Source: Flavobacteriales bacterium (GTDB lineage Bacteria; Bacteroidota; Bacteroidia; Flavobacteriales; Crocinitomicaceae). From it: 23,773 nt of DNA. Below are positions 9,301 to 17,600 of this stretch, piece after piece. The notes beneath the pieces were generated by a model. That model saw nothing but the letters and a program-made list of their open reading frames with translations. It did not search any database and was not told the origin of the DNA. The stretch spans positions 1 through 23,773 of the forward strand of contig CANCEQ010000021.1 of NCBI GenBank assembly GCA_947375085.1, in the 5' to 3' direction. The translations under genes and the position numbers were made by a program. How positions within the stretch are numbered: the stretch's first letter is position 1; each line of letters begins with the position of its first letter.

Positions 9301-9424
9301 TCAAATACGTGATATTTTGAATGCAAGAGTTAGAAGAGCGTATAAGTTACCTACAGGTTGGTCAACCTATGATAGTTATAGATACGGAACAAATTATTCT
9401 TTGGGTATTGCATATAAATTATAG
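6353..9424 (+). CDS. TonB-dependent outer-membrane receptor with N-terminal carboxypeptidase-like domain
   Basis: The protein is 1023 residues from the ATG at 6353. An in-frame TTG lies at 6338, but the ATG gives a compact signal peptide (residues 1-20, ending NSFG) and is preferred. Residues about 22-105 form a carboxypeptidase-regulatory-like beta-sandwich (GIIRGKITD, DLDGNYSV). A TonB-box-like LTEVKVI follows near 105-111, then the plug at about 130-240 with VRGIGDRYVKTTLNG and DFSGAYISVETKDYP. The rest is a 22-strand-type barrel ending in YKL. Such receptors import ligands across the outer membrane using TonB/ExbBD energy. No SusD-like lipoprotein is adjacent, so it is not a classic SusCD pair. 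Instead it is flanked by three secreted paralogues, with P3 starting 32 bases downstream, which suggests these proteins present or bind its ligand. The ligand is not identifiable. Confidence 0.93.
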   Translation: MRNLYSLLLLLFFTSFNSFGQGIIRGKITDEHGQGLFGAKLYINTVKKFGGISDLDGNYSVTVKESEAMLIIGFEGYDTIQEVFVIKNNDIYEKNFTLTPGNVTLTEVKVISKMKKSNDSYMDKMKINSATTIDFISSETMKKTGDPNVTAAVARVSGVSTNGNGFITVRGIGDRYVKTTLNGSRIPTLDPLTNNIKLDIFPASLVDNIIITKTASPDLPGDFSGAYISVETKDYPNKLEVNVETQLGYNAQTTFKDFISSQRSSTDWMGFDNGLRNRKDVPLVNPNLEITTYDEMKVLGLTNYYNSLGVNNSWVEGSSQGDTYFKLGLVQLGLLSKAQFNDADAYNTAKSQYNSVYKPQAFEKLNPDGKDYNNGFAHNWNTITRKAPLNYSQSFSVGDQVKLFGKPLGYLVGFRYNSAVRYDPSATSQRLRPSPSSESGFEPEVQDSAKVSRQTNGWSGLLNFSYKLNDKNKVSLLFMPNFTGTNDVSSYATMPDLNGNVSEGRTQKIQFYEQRKQLIYQFKSDHFIAKPKIKIDYNASYTLGNSIVPDFKITQYGYSVDSKGVGSFQFAPTAGMGIHRYYRYLNENILDTRISAEMPIHKKETTLTRKIKLGGSYQKTDRKSDMQDFYLNEGNTPQHPNPDNADIEAFLNSDRFIMKNGLVDYIFANTNNKFDHTIGTSSIKAGFLLLDYELNTKFRFSGGVRVEQAQIFSDVEEYHRLNYSNNDIRRFNGFGMSLANAANFNEVNVLPSANFVYKLKEYKGSNTNIRLNVSQTVARPSIREMSDVSSFDNEYRTIIYGNSDLKAAHVTNYDFRTESYFKNGDNVSVSLFYKEFKNHIELGFGNGGLSWINVDKSIVKGIEFELKKSMTKFFEFRTNVTLVNSVSSFIQQNITIVDGIKVFNPIDTISRPMFGQAPYIINTMLMYKADSLGLTATVSYNVQGPKLVIGGVGKIFANVYEMPRNTIDFKLTKTLGEHFSLSVQIRDILNARVRRAYKLPTGWSTYDSYRYGTNYSLGIAYKL

Positions 9425-9456
9425 ATGTAAATCATCTTATCAAATTCAGGTTTCAA

Positions 9457-10806
9457 ATGATAGCTAAAACAATAAATAAATTACTCATGAAAAACAATCG
9501 ATTATTCTTCTTTTTGTTTTCTTTTTTCTTTTCGTATTCTACTTTTAGTCAGATTGAAGGAGTTAAGGTAGAGACTTATTATATTTCTGACACTGACGAT
9601 TCAACTGATGTAATTGGAGGGAAAGTAGCTGCAGGTTCTACTACTTATCGAATTTATGTGGATTTGAAAAAAGGAAGTGTTTTGAAAAAAATCTATGGAG
9701 ATGTGAATCACCCTTTAAAATTTTCAAGTACTGAAGTGTTTTATAATAATACGGATGGTCAAAGTGTCGCAAAGGATTTCATTAAAGGAAAATACGGTGA
9801 AGGAACAATTGCTTTAGATTCTTGGTTAACATTGGGTCAAACAGCTAAAAAGCAAGGTCCAAAAACGTATTTTGGAATTCTAAAAGATCAAGATACTGAC
9901 GGATCTTTTATCGGAGGAATAAATAATGATGGGGGTAGTCAGGGGATTGTAGGTGGTTTATTAAAAAGCAATACAGCAGCTATTGGTTTACCTTTAACTT
10001 CGGCAGATGGTATGGATACAATGAATTACGTTCCAACTTCATGGTTTTCGTCGATATTCGGAAATGATAGTACCATTTTTGGATCAATTGTTCCTAAAAA
10101 AATATTTAATAGTAAATCATATGTGCTTTCAAATTCAGGTGTAAAAGGAGTTGATCCTGAAAAAAATCAAATTTTAGTAGCACAACTTACAACAAAGGGA
10201 GAAATAAAATTCGATTTAAATTTTGAAGTTGATATTTTAAATGAATCAGGTGCAGTTGAAACAATAAAATACGTTGCTTCTGACAGTGTACTTTTGGATG
10301 GTGAAAAATACAGTCCATTTTTAAGCTATCCTTTTACATGTGGATGTTTAGATCCAAATTATTTAGAATTTTCAACCAATTTTGCATGTAACGATCAAAC
10401 ATTATGTAAGACACCCATCGTAATTGGATGTATGGATACGATGGCTTGCAATTTTGATGCGAAAGCGAATGTGATGGTGCATAACATGTGTTGTTATCCA
10501 GGTTCTTGTGCAGATAGAGATATTGCTGTAGTTTGTCCTTCAGAAAGAGGATCAAATTTTAATTTTGATATACATCCTAATCCCACTTCTGGTTCAATTT
10601 TCTTAAATGTTGAGAGTGGATTAGCAACTGAAATAATTTATCAAGTTTACAATTCTTTTGGAATCAAAGTATTAGAAAAAAACTTAGGTGCTCATACAAT
10701 TATAGTAAATGAAGAAATTGATTTATCATCATTAAATAATGGACTATATCATATTAGAGTAGATCTAAATGGGGTTTCAGATAGTAAGTTATTTATTAAA
10801 GATTAA
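9457..10806 (+). CDS. P3: secreted paralogue with Cys-rich module and T9SS type A sorting domain
   Basis: The protein is 449 residues from the ATG at 9457. A second ATG at 9487 gives a more typical signal peptide (MKNNRLFFF to FSQ) and may be the true start. The shared domain spans about 33-275, with IEGVKVETYY, STTYRIYVDL, FYNN, DSWLTLG at 121-127, DQDTDGS at 144-150 and ILVAQLTTKG at 239-248. It is followed by ten cysteines between 295 and 360. These form two units built around GC-D (CGCLDPNY; GCMDTMACNFDAKAN), a Cys-rich repeat common in secreted Bacteroidota proteins. Residues 367-449 are a type A sorting domain (DIHPNPTSG, LNNGLYHI). The next gene starts six bases after the stop, so it is co-transcribed with the FISUMP lipoprotein. 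The function is unknown, but its place directly after the receptor gene makes a receptor partner role plausible. Confidence 0.88.
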   Translation: MIAKTINKLLMKNNRLFFFLFSFFFSYSTFSQIEGVKVETYYISDTDDSTDVIGGKVAAGSTTYRIYVDLKKGSVLKKIYGDVNHPLKFSSTEVFYNNTDGQSVAKDFIKGKYGEGTIALDSWLTLGQTAKKQGPKTYFGILKDQDTDGSFIGGINNDGGSQGIVGGLLKSNTAAIGLPLTSADGMDTMNYVPTSWFSSIFGNDSTIFGSIVPKKIFNSKSYVLSNSGVKGVDPEKNQILVAQLTTKGEIKFDLNFEVDILNESGAVETIKYVASDSVLLDGEKYSPFLSYPFTCGCLDPNYLEFSTNFACNDQTLCKTPIVIGCMDTMACNFDAKANVMVHNMCCYPGSCADRDIAVVCPSERGSNFNFDIHPNPTSGSIFLNVESGLATEIIYQVYNSFGIKVLEKNLGAHTIIVNEEIDLSSLNNGLYHIRVDLNGVSDSKLFIKD

Positions 10807-10812
10807 TTACAA

Positions 10813-11538
10813 ATGAGAAATAGAGTTAAAGGTTTAACATTTATTTTAGTTACTATTTTCCTAGCTGTAGGAACTAGCTGTAAAAAGAAATCGAAAGATG
10901 ATGCAATAGTAATTGAAACGGGTACTGTTATGGATATTGATAGCAATATCTATGAGACAGTAAAAATAGGTGATCAATGGTGGATGGCTGAAAATTTAAA
11001 CGTAACTAAATTTAATGATGGCACTCCAATAATGGAAATTACTACCTCTGAAAATGATTCTATTTGGTCTAAAAACACCTTGCCAGCATACTGTTTAATT
11101 GATAAAAGATATGGAAGATTATACAATTGGCAAGCTGTTTCTGATCAAAAAAATATTGCTCCAAAAGGATGGCATATTCCAACAGATGAGGAATGGAAAC
11201 AATTAGAGAAACACATTGGTATTTCAGAAACTGAAGTGGAAAAGTTGGCTTGGAGAGGTTCTAATTTAGCAGGAAAACTTTTACCATTGAACAATGTTGG
11301 ATGGCCAACTGTTTCAGCTGTTTATGGTACGGATGATTATGGTTTTTCTGCTTTACCAGGTGGATGTAGGGTTTTCGATGGTACTACAAATTCGTCATCT
11401 AATTCAGCTTTTTGGTGGACAGCAACTGAAAAAGGGACTAAAGCTTATTACAGATATATAGATTATAATAATACGAATATTTACAGACAATTTACTTACA
11501 AAGCTTATGGCTTTAGTATTAGATGTGTAAAAGATTAA
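10813..11538 (+). CDS. FISUMP-domain surface lipoprotein
   Basis: The 241-residue protein carries a lipoprotein signal whose lipobox VGTSC places the modified cysteine at residue 23, followed by a lysine-rich stretch (KKKSKDD). The mature part is a FISUMP domain (Fibrobacter succinogenes major paralogous domain). Its recognisable blocks are WWMAENLNVTKFNDG, GRLYNWQAVSD, GWHIPTDEEWKQLE, DDYGFSALPGG, FWWTATE and GFSIRCVKD, the last at the C-terminus. The domain is common in secreted and lipid-anchored Bacteroidota and Fibrobacteres proteins and is thought to bind surface glycans or proteins; its exact role is unknown. It lies six bases after P3 and twelve before the beta-barrel gene, so it belongs to the receptor operon and probably sits in the outer membrane with that receptor. 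Confidence 0.9.
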   Translation: MRNRVKGLTFILVTIFLAVGTSCKKKSKDDAIVIETGTVMDIDSNIYETVKIGDQWWMAENLNVTKFNDGTPIMEITTSENDSIWSKNTLPAYCLIDKRYGRLYNWQAVSDQKNIAPKGWHIPTDEEWKQLEKHIGISETEVEKLAWRGSNLAGKLLPLNNVGWPTVSAVYGTDDYGFSALPGGCRVFDGTTNSSSNSAFWWTATEKGTKAYYRYIDYNNTNIYRQFTYKAYGFSIRCVKD

Positions 11539-11550
11539 ATAAGAAATAAA

Positions 11551-12228
11551 ATGAAAAATATTTTTCTAGTACTTTTTATTCTTCCATTGATGGTGTTTGG
11601 TCAACAAGAAGATACTATTAAGTTTAAAAAATTTGATGTTGGATTTACCTATTCGCCAGAGTATTCATACAGAATGATACAATCAGATAATTCATCTCAA
11701 TTTTTAAAAGAAAGCTATGATAGCTTAGAAACTCCAAAATTAGGATACACATTAGGTCTTAATGGTGTATATTCTTTTAATTCTAAATTAGCATTAAGTC
11801 TTGGTTTTTTATTTTCTGATAAAGGAGAAAAATTAAAAACGAACATCTTGGATGCTTTTTCAAATTATAAAAACCATTACTATTTTATCGATTTTCCTTT
11901 AAAATTAAAATATACCATTATAGATTCTAAAATCAAGTTTTATGGTAATCTTGGTGTCTCTACAAATTTGTTTTTACAACACCGAATTGCTTATACTTTA
12001 AGTGGTTCTTCTTTTTCTGATATTATTCAAGGAAATAGCAAGGATATTTCTAAAGTAAACATGGCTTTTAACGTTGGATTAGGTATAGATTGCCCACTAT
12101 CAAGTAGATGGTTTTTTAAAGCTGAAGTAGGTTATAAACAATCATTTACTTCGATTACTGCCAATACGAATTTGAAAAGATACTTATTTAGTTTCGGTCC
12201 GACATTGGGATTGTTTTATAAGTTTTAA
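11551..12228 (+). CDS. Small outer-membrane beta-barrel protein (PorT/OMP_b-brl-like)
   Basis: The 225-residue protein has a signal peptide (residues 1-18, ending VFGQ). The rest alternates amphipathic strands and short turns (FDVGFTYSPEYSYR, LGYTLGLNGVYSF, KLALSLGFLFS, YYFIDFPLKLKYTI, KIKFYGNLGVSTN, WFFKAEVGYKQSF). It ends in the aromatic residue F typical of outer-membrane barrels. Length and pattern fit the eight-to-ten-strand outer-membrane beta-barrel family often annotated PorT-like; that name does not imply the T9SS PorT function. It is the last gene of the receptor operon, twelve bases after the FISUMP gene and directly before a strong terminator. Its role in the operon is unknown. 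Confidence 0.85.
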   Translation: MKNIFLVLFILPLMVFGQQEDTIKFKKFDVGFTYSPEYSYRMIQSDNSSQFLKESYDSLETPKLGYTLGLNGVYSFNSKLALSLGFLFSDKGEKLKTNILDAFSNYKNHYYFIDFPLKLKYTIIDSKIKFYGNLGVSTNLFLQHRIAYTLSGSSFSDIIQGNSKDISKVNMAFNVGLGIDCPLSSRWFFKAEVGYKQSFTSITANTNLKRYLFSFGPTLGLFYKF

Positions 12229-12243
12229 AAATTAAATGATATA

Positions 12244-12277
12244 AAAAAAACCGAGGAATTATTTCTTCGGTTTTTTT
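12244..12277 (+). terminator. Intrinsic terminator of the receptor operon
   Basis: A run of A followed by CCGAGGAA (12251-12258) pairs with TTCTTCGG (12263-12270) and the following seven T, with the loop TTAT. The stem reaches about 15 pairs including the A-T extension and has one G-U pair. It follows the stop at 12228 by 15 bases and could act in both directions. Confidence 0.85.
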
Positions 12278-12454
12278 GTTTATAGTGCTCTTAAAATAGA
12301 GTTAACATTTGAGTAATATTTGGTAATCAAAACATATTTCATTGATAACACAGAGTTTACTCACTAGTAGCATAGTCACCCGATATTTGTATCGAAAAAT
12401 TAAGTGTAAAGATTGCACAAGGTTTAAAAACATTTAAAATTAAATAAAACAGAA

Positions 12455-14242
12455 ATGAAAACAAAAAAACAATTTTCTAAACTAGTTGCCACGGCAACTT
12501 TAGCTATGGCTGCAATTGCTCCTAGCTTTGGACAATCTACTTTAGGTGCTGCTTGTGGTTGCCCTACTGTAGCTTCTAGACCAACCGTTTTGTTATCTTC
12601 TTTACCAGGATTCACTGCATTAAATGGTGTTACAGGTGGAGAGTTAACACAAGGTGCTAATTTAACATGTGATAAAACATACATTATAGATCAAAAAATT
12701 TATATTCCTAAAGGTCAAACTTTAAACATTGCTCCAGGAACAGTTTTAAAAGGAAGAACAGCTCCTTTAGTTTCAGGTACTCCAGATCCAGCACAAGCAA
12801 CTGCTTTGGTAATTGAAAGAGGTGGTAAAATAAATGCTGATGGTAATGCTGATTGTCAAATCGTTTTTACTGCTGAAGCAGATGCATTGGATGGTAAATT
12901 TCCAATTGCTAATAAAGGTCAATGGGGAGGTTTAGTTGTTTTGGGTTATGCTACAAATAACTTAACAGTTGCTGCCAATGGAACTTATCCAGTAGTTGGA
13001 GGAGGTAAATTAGCAAAAGGTGATGGTTTAGGTATTATTGAAGGTTTTGCATCGGGAGGTTATTATGATGCTTTTGGAGCTGATTTAAATAATGTTTTAG
13101 GAAGTGGTGTTGAAGCTTTTAATGATAATGATAACTCTGGAATTTTAAGATATGTTTCTGTTCGTTTTGCCGGAGCAATTCTTACTGTTGGTGCTGAGTT
13201 AAATGGTATTACATTAGGTTCAGTAGGAAGAGGAACAACAATTGAACATGTTGAAGTTGTTTCTTGTGCAGATGATAACATTGAGTTTTTCGGTGGAAAT
13301 GTAAACATGAAATATGTTGCAGGTTTATTTGGAAATGATGATATGTTTGATTACGATTTAGCTTATTCTGGTAAAGGTCAATTTTTATTCGGAATGAAAA
13401 CAGATAACACTGCTAACGTTGATTCTGATAATGGTTTTGAGGCCGATTCTGATGATAACCAAGGAGCAATTTCTGGAACTAAAATGTCTCACCCTGTATT
13501 TTACAATGTTACTTTATTAGGAAACGAAAAAAATCAATTTTCTTCTGATAATTCTGGATTGGCTGCATTTCAAGCAAAAGAATTAACAGAAGGAGAAGTT
13601 TACAATTCAGTTTTCGCGAACTTTGCAAACGGATTAAATATTCAAAAAACAATTTCAGGTGGGAAAAGAACAACTTTCTTATATGAAGCGTATGATAACT
13701 GGAATGGAACAACTCCAGGAACAAATGGTTTCAAATTCAAATGTAACACAATGGTTGGATGTAAAAACCCATTAAGAATTGATGCAAATAAAGTTTCTTC
13801 AGGAACATCTCCAAACAAAGTTTATGGTACAACTCCATCTCCTGCTGATTACACTAAATTTGTAACTACTGATAAAAATGATACAATTAATGGTAACAAC
13901 TTACCTGGATTTGATTATTCTTTCACAGTAGATAACACTGGTAGTACTTCTTCTGTTAAATTCGCAAAAGCTGTTGATGCTGTTCCAAATCCTGCAATTG
14001 CAATTACTACAAATGGATGTAACACAACTCCTCCATTAGATGGTTTCTTCCGTGCTGCTTCTTATAGAGGTGCTTTTGATCCAACTGCAGGAACAAACTG
14101 GTTATCTGATTGGTCTTATGCACAAGTAATTAATGCTAACAAAGGATTAGTAAACTGTCCAACAGATATCAATAGTGATGGTAAAACAGACGTTAACGAT
14201 TTCTTGATCTTCGGACCAGCTTTCGGTACATCTTGTAACTAA
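12455..14242 (+). CDS. Secreted beta-helix-like protein with C-terminal dockerin-like calcium loop
   Basis: The 595-residue protein has a signal peptide (about 1-26, ending SFGQ). Near the N-terminus it has the pattern seen in a large Bacteroidota family: GGELTQGANLTCDKTY, then KIYIPKGQTLNIAPGTVLKG, then GGKINADG, QIVFTAE and GQWGGLVVLG. These repeated short strands suggest a right-handed parallel beta-helix. From memory, members of this family often sit next to TonB-dependent receptors of the type at 6353, though their role is unclear. Residues 571-582 (DINSDGKTDVND) form a complete EF-hand-like dockerin loop, with ligands at D571, N573, D575, D579 and D582. It is followed by FLIFGPAFGTSC at the C-terminus. 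There is no T9SS sorting domain. The gene has its own terminator and lies 226 bases after the receptor operon, so it is probably a separate unit. Confidence 0.82.
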   Translation: MKTKKQFSKLVATATLAMAAIAPSFGQSTLGAACGCPTVASRPTVLLSSLPGFTALNGVTGGELTQGANLTCDKTYIIDQKIYIPKGQTLNIAPGTVLKGRTAPLVSGTPDPAQATALVIERGGKINADGNADCQIVFTAEADALDGKFPIANKGQWGGLVVLGYATNNLTVAANGTYPVVGGGKLAKGDGLGIIEGFASGGYYDAFGADLNNVLGSGVEAFNDNDNSGILRYVSVRFAGAILTVGAELNGITLGSVGRGTTIEHVEVVSCADDNIEFFGGNVNMKYVAGLFGNDDMFDYDLAYSGKGQFLFGMKTDNTANVDSDNGFEADSDDNQGAISGTKMSHPVFYNVTLLGNEKNQFSSDNSGLAAFQAKELTEGEVYNSVFANFANGLNIQKTISGGKRTTFLYEAYDNWNGTTPGTNGFKFKCNTMVGCKNPLRIDANKVSSGTSPNKVYGTTPSPADYTKFVTTDKNDTINGNNLPGFDYSFTVDNTGSTSSVKFAKAVDAVPNPAIAITTNGCNTTPPLDGFFRAASYRGAFDPTAGTNWLSDWSYAQVINANKGLVNCPTDINSDGKTDVNDFLIFGPAFGTSCN

Positions 14243-14251
14243 TAGTATTTT

Positions 14252-14295
14252 AATTTCATAAGTGTCATTTTATGGCACTTATGAAATTCTTTTTT
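14252..14295 (+). terminator. Intrinsic terminator after the beta-helix-like gene
   Basis: AATTTCATAAGTGTCAT (14252-14268) pairs with ATGGCACTTATGAAATT (14272-14288) over 17 pairs with one G-U pair and a TTT loop. CTTTTTT follows. This is a strong intrinsic terminator ten bases after the stop codon. Confidence 0.88.
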
Positions 14296-14297
14296 AA

Positions 14298-14312
14298 ATA
14301 GGAATTTCCTAT
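14298..14312. repeat. Near-palindrome ATAGGAATTTCCTAT
   Basis: Seven-base arms (ATAGGAA and TTCCTAT) flank one central T. It lies just beyond the terminator, about 300 bases upstream of P4. Its size and symmetry would suit a dimeric DNA-binding protein, but chance occurrence is not excluded. Confidence 0.25.
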
Positions 14313-14613
14313 ATTCAAGTGATCTAGATTATCAGACACTTTCTTTAATAACTGAATAGAATAAAAATTGCTTATAGAAGAATAGTTACTCATAGTATAT
14401 AAGTAAAAGAATTAAATTTATTATTCTCAGTTTTCTCACATTTTCCCTTGTTTATTTATTATTGAAAATAAGAGTAGTTAAAAGTTACTTAAGGGGATTA
14501 CTATTTCCATAAACTTTACTAATTCATTGAATTGAATCATTAGTATAACTAGTGTTAATGTGATAATACTGTTTAATAATTAATAATTTTTTGATTAAAC
14601 AAATCTAGAAAAA

Positions 14614-17600
14614 ATGAAAAAAAACAGATCAAGATTTATTCTTGGATTGGGATTAGCTTTCATCGGAAGTTTTGCTCAAGCTCAAGGATTAGAAGGAATT
14701 GTAGTTGAAAAATTCTACAAAGCAAATGCAGCTGACGTTGCAAATGCAACAAATAATGGAGCAGTGACTCCGTTAACAACAAACTCTGTTACGTATAGAG
14801 TATATGTTGATATGGCTGCTGGTTATAAGTTTTTGGCATTATATGGTAACCAAAACCATACATTAAAAATCACGTCTACAACTGATTTTTACAATGATCC
14901 AAATTATGGTGTTAAATGGGCTCAAGATTTAGGAACGAACAATGCTAGAAAAAACACAGGATTATTAGATTCATGGTTATCTGTTGGTGGTGGTGCTACA
15001 GGTAAAATGGCGGTATTGAAAACAGAAGATACTGATGGGTCTCCAGGTAATGGAACAATTGGAGGAGCAATTCTTCAAAATAACCCAGGTGGTTTATTCG
15101 GATTGCCAATTAATATCGGGTCAACTGCTAATGCAGGTGCTGCTGATGGTTTGATTTCAGGTTCTCCAGTTGCTCAAAATGCATTAGGATTCACTAATGA
15201 GTTTAATATATTTGATCAATCTACAGGTAATTCTTTTTCTACTACAAATGGTGCGATTGCTGCTTTAGGTGGTACAACAGGTGCTACTGCAAGTAACATG
15301 ATTTGTATTGGTCAATTTACAACTGATGGTGTTTTTGGTTTCGAATTAAACGTTCAAGTTCAAAATATTGCTACAGGTGTTGCTGAACTTTATGTTGCTA
15401 GTAATGCTCAAGCTGGTGAAACAGTTTTTGCTGACTTAAATTTAAAACCAAATTTACCTCCAACAGTAAGTATTGCTTCTCCATCTACTGGTGCAGCTAT
15501 TATTACTGGTACTAATTTAAACATTACTGCAAATGCTGCAGATAGTGATGGTACAGTTACTGGAGTTGAATTTTTTGTTGATGGTAATTCTATTGGTGTA
15601 GATGCTACTTCTCCTTATTCTGCATCATATACTGCAGCACTTGGATCTCACATAATCACTGCAAAAGCAACAGATAACAAAAGCGATTTTACTGTTTCTT
15701 CAAATGTAGCAATTACTGTTGCTAATAATCAAGCACCTACAGTTTCTGTTTCTGCTGCTTCATCAGCTATCGTTGGTGATGTTGTTGCAATTTCAGCAAC
15801 TGCTGGAGATGTTGATGGTACAGTTGCACAAGTTGAATTCTTTGTAGACAATGTTTCTGTTGGTGTAGATGCTTCATCACCATATAATTTAGATTGGTCA
15901 GCAGTTACTGGAGTTCACTCTATTAAAGCAGTTGCTACTGATGATTTAGGTTTATCAACAACTTCAACTGTTGCGAATATCTCAGTTGCGAATAACAATC
16001 CTCCAACTGCTGTTATTACAGCTCCTTTAGCTTCTGCTACAATTATAGCTCCAACTGTTGTTACAATTAACGCTACTGCAGTTGATAATGATGGTACTGT
16101 AACAGGCGTTGAATTTTTCGTAAACAATGTTTCTGTTGGTTCTGATGCTACTTCACCTTATTCTTTTGATTGGACAAGTACGCCAGGTGTAAAAAACATT
16201 ACTGTAAAATCTACTGATAACAAAGGTGCGATTACTACATCTTCTGTATTAACTTTAAATATTGCTGATCCTAATGCACTTCCTTATGAAGTTGTTGCTG
16301 TTTCTCAAAAATGTAATACACCTACTTTTAATATTCCTGTAGCTGCTGCTGCAACGAATTCAGTTGATAATGTTATTGGATATGATGTGGTATTAAATTA
16401 TGATAAAACAAAAGTTACTCCTACAGGTAACATTACAGTTTTAAATAACTTAATTAACCCTGCTTATGTATCTACTCAAAATTCTATTGATGCTGCAAAT
16501 GGTAAAATGAATATCGTTTTATCTTTTAACACAAATGCTCCATCAAATGCTGAATTCAATGGTATTGGTAACATCTTTTCTGTAGAATTTACTAAAACTG
16601 CAAATTTTGCTTCGGTTGATTCTGCTGTAATTTCAGTTCCTTTCTTACAAGAAAGTTACATTACAGGTGTTTCTACAAAAGCTACATCTTCTGCTAAAGC
16701 TTATACTTTTAAAGATTTTAACTTTATTGGTGCTTTAAAATTCTGGAAAGGAAACCAAGCATTACCTTATAATTCATTCTCTACGGGTGATCATTTAATC
16801 ACAAATATTACTGGTGCTGATGTTAATACAGGAGCTTTAAGTTCAAATCCAGCAGTACAACCTGATGTTAATGGATCTTTCTCTTATGATTTAAGAAATG
16901 GTTTAGGAATAAGTATTAACAAAGATATCGCGCCAACAACAGATTTATATTCTATCGTAACTGGTGATGATGCTTCTCTTGGTAAATTGTTATTATTGAA
17001 TACTCCTTCATTTACTCCATCTATCTACCAAATGATTGCATTAGATGTTAATTTAGATGGTGTTATCAGTGCTGGAGATATTTCTCAAATTGCTCAAAGA
17101 ACAGTTATGGCAATCCGTGAATACAGACAAGCTTGGAATTATTCTAATGCGGGTGTTTCAAATGGAAGTGCTTCTAAAGATTGGATTTTTGTTGATTCAG
17201 CTAGAATTAATAATAACAATGCTTACAAAATATCTACTACTTTCCCTTTAAATGATGGTGTTGGTTATTCTAAATCAAGAGTTCCAGTAACTCCTTTCTA
17301 TTTACCTGCAACTGTTACAGATTTTGACAATTGTCCTGCAATTACAGCTGAAACGTATAAAGGTATTTTATTAGGTGATGTTGATGGAAATTTAGATACT
17401 ATTCCTAATTCATTAGTAAAAAGTAGTGTTCCAGTTGGAGATCGTTTAGTTTTTGATTTCACAAAAGCAATCGTAAATGGTTCAACGGTAGATGTGCCTG
17501 TTTCAATCGTATCTTCTTCTCCAGTTAGATCTTTTGACTTCCAATTGACATATAATGAAAGTCATATTGCTTATAAAGAAGCAATTGCTTCAAAAGGTGT

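Larger units (their letters stand above)
14243..14613 (+). other. 371-base intergenic region upstream of P4
   Basis: This A/T-rich stretch holds the terminator of the preceding gene and a 15-base near-palindrome, both listed separately. It must hold a promoter for the large gene at 14614, but I find no full TAnnTTTG match in it. The nearest candidates near 14584-14593 have wrong spacing. No small ORF with coding character and no structured RNA is apparent. Confidence 0.5.

Noticed and set aside
9425..12228. A SusD-like partner for the TonB-dependent receptor
   Set aside because: None of the three downstream proteins has SusD length or TPR-like helical character. The only lipoprotein is a FISUMP protein.
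12381..12394. GATATTTG within CGATATTTGTATCG as promoter or operator of the beta-helix-like gene
   Set aside because: The first base does not match the consensus and no TTG -33 lies at the right distance. The five-base inverted repeat is too short to support an operator.
12424..12684. Minus-strand ORF of 86 codons near the start of the beta-helix-like gene
   Set aside because: It overlaps the signal peptide and N-terminus of a well-supported secreted protein and has no recognisable features.
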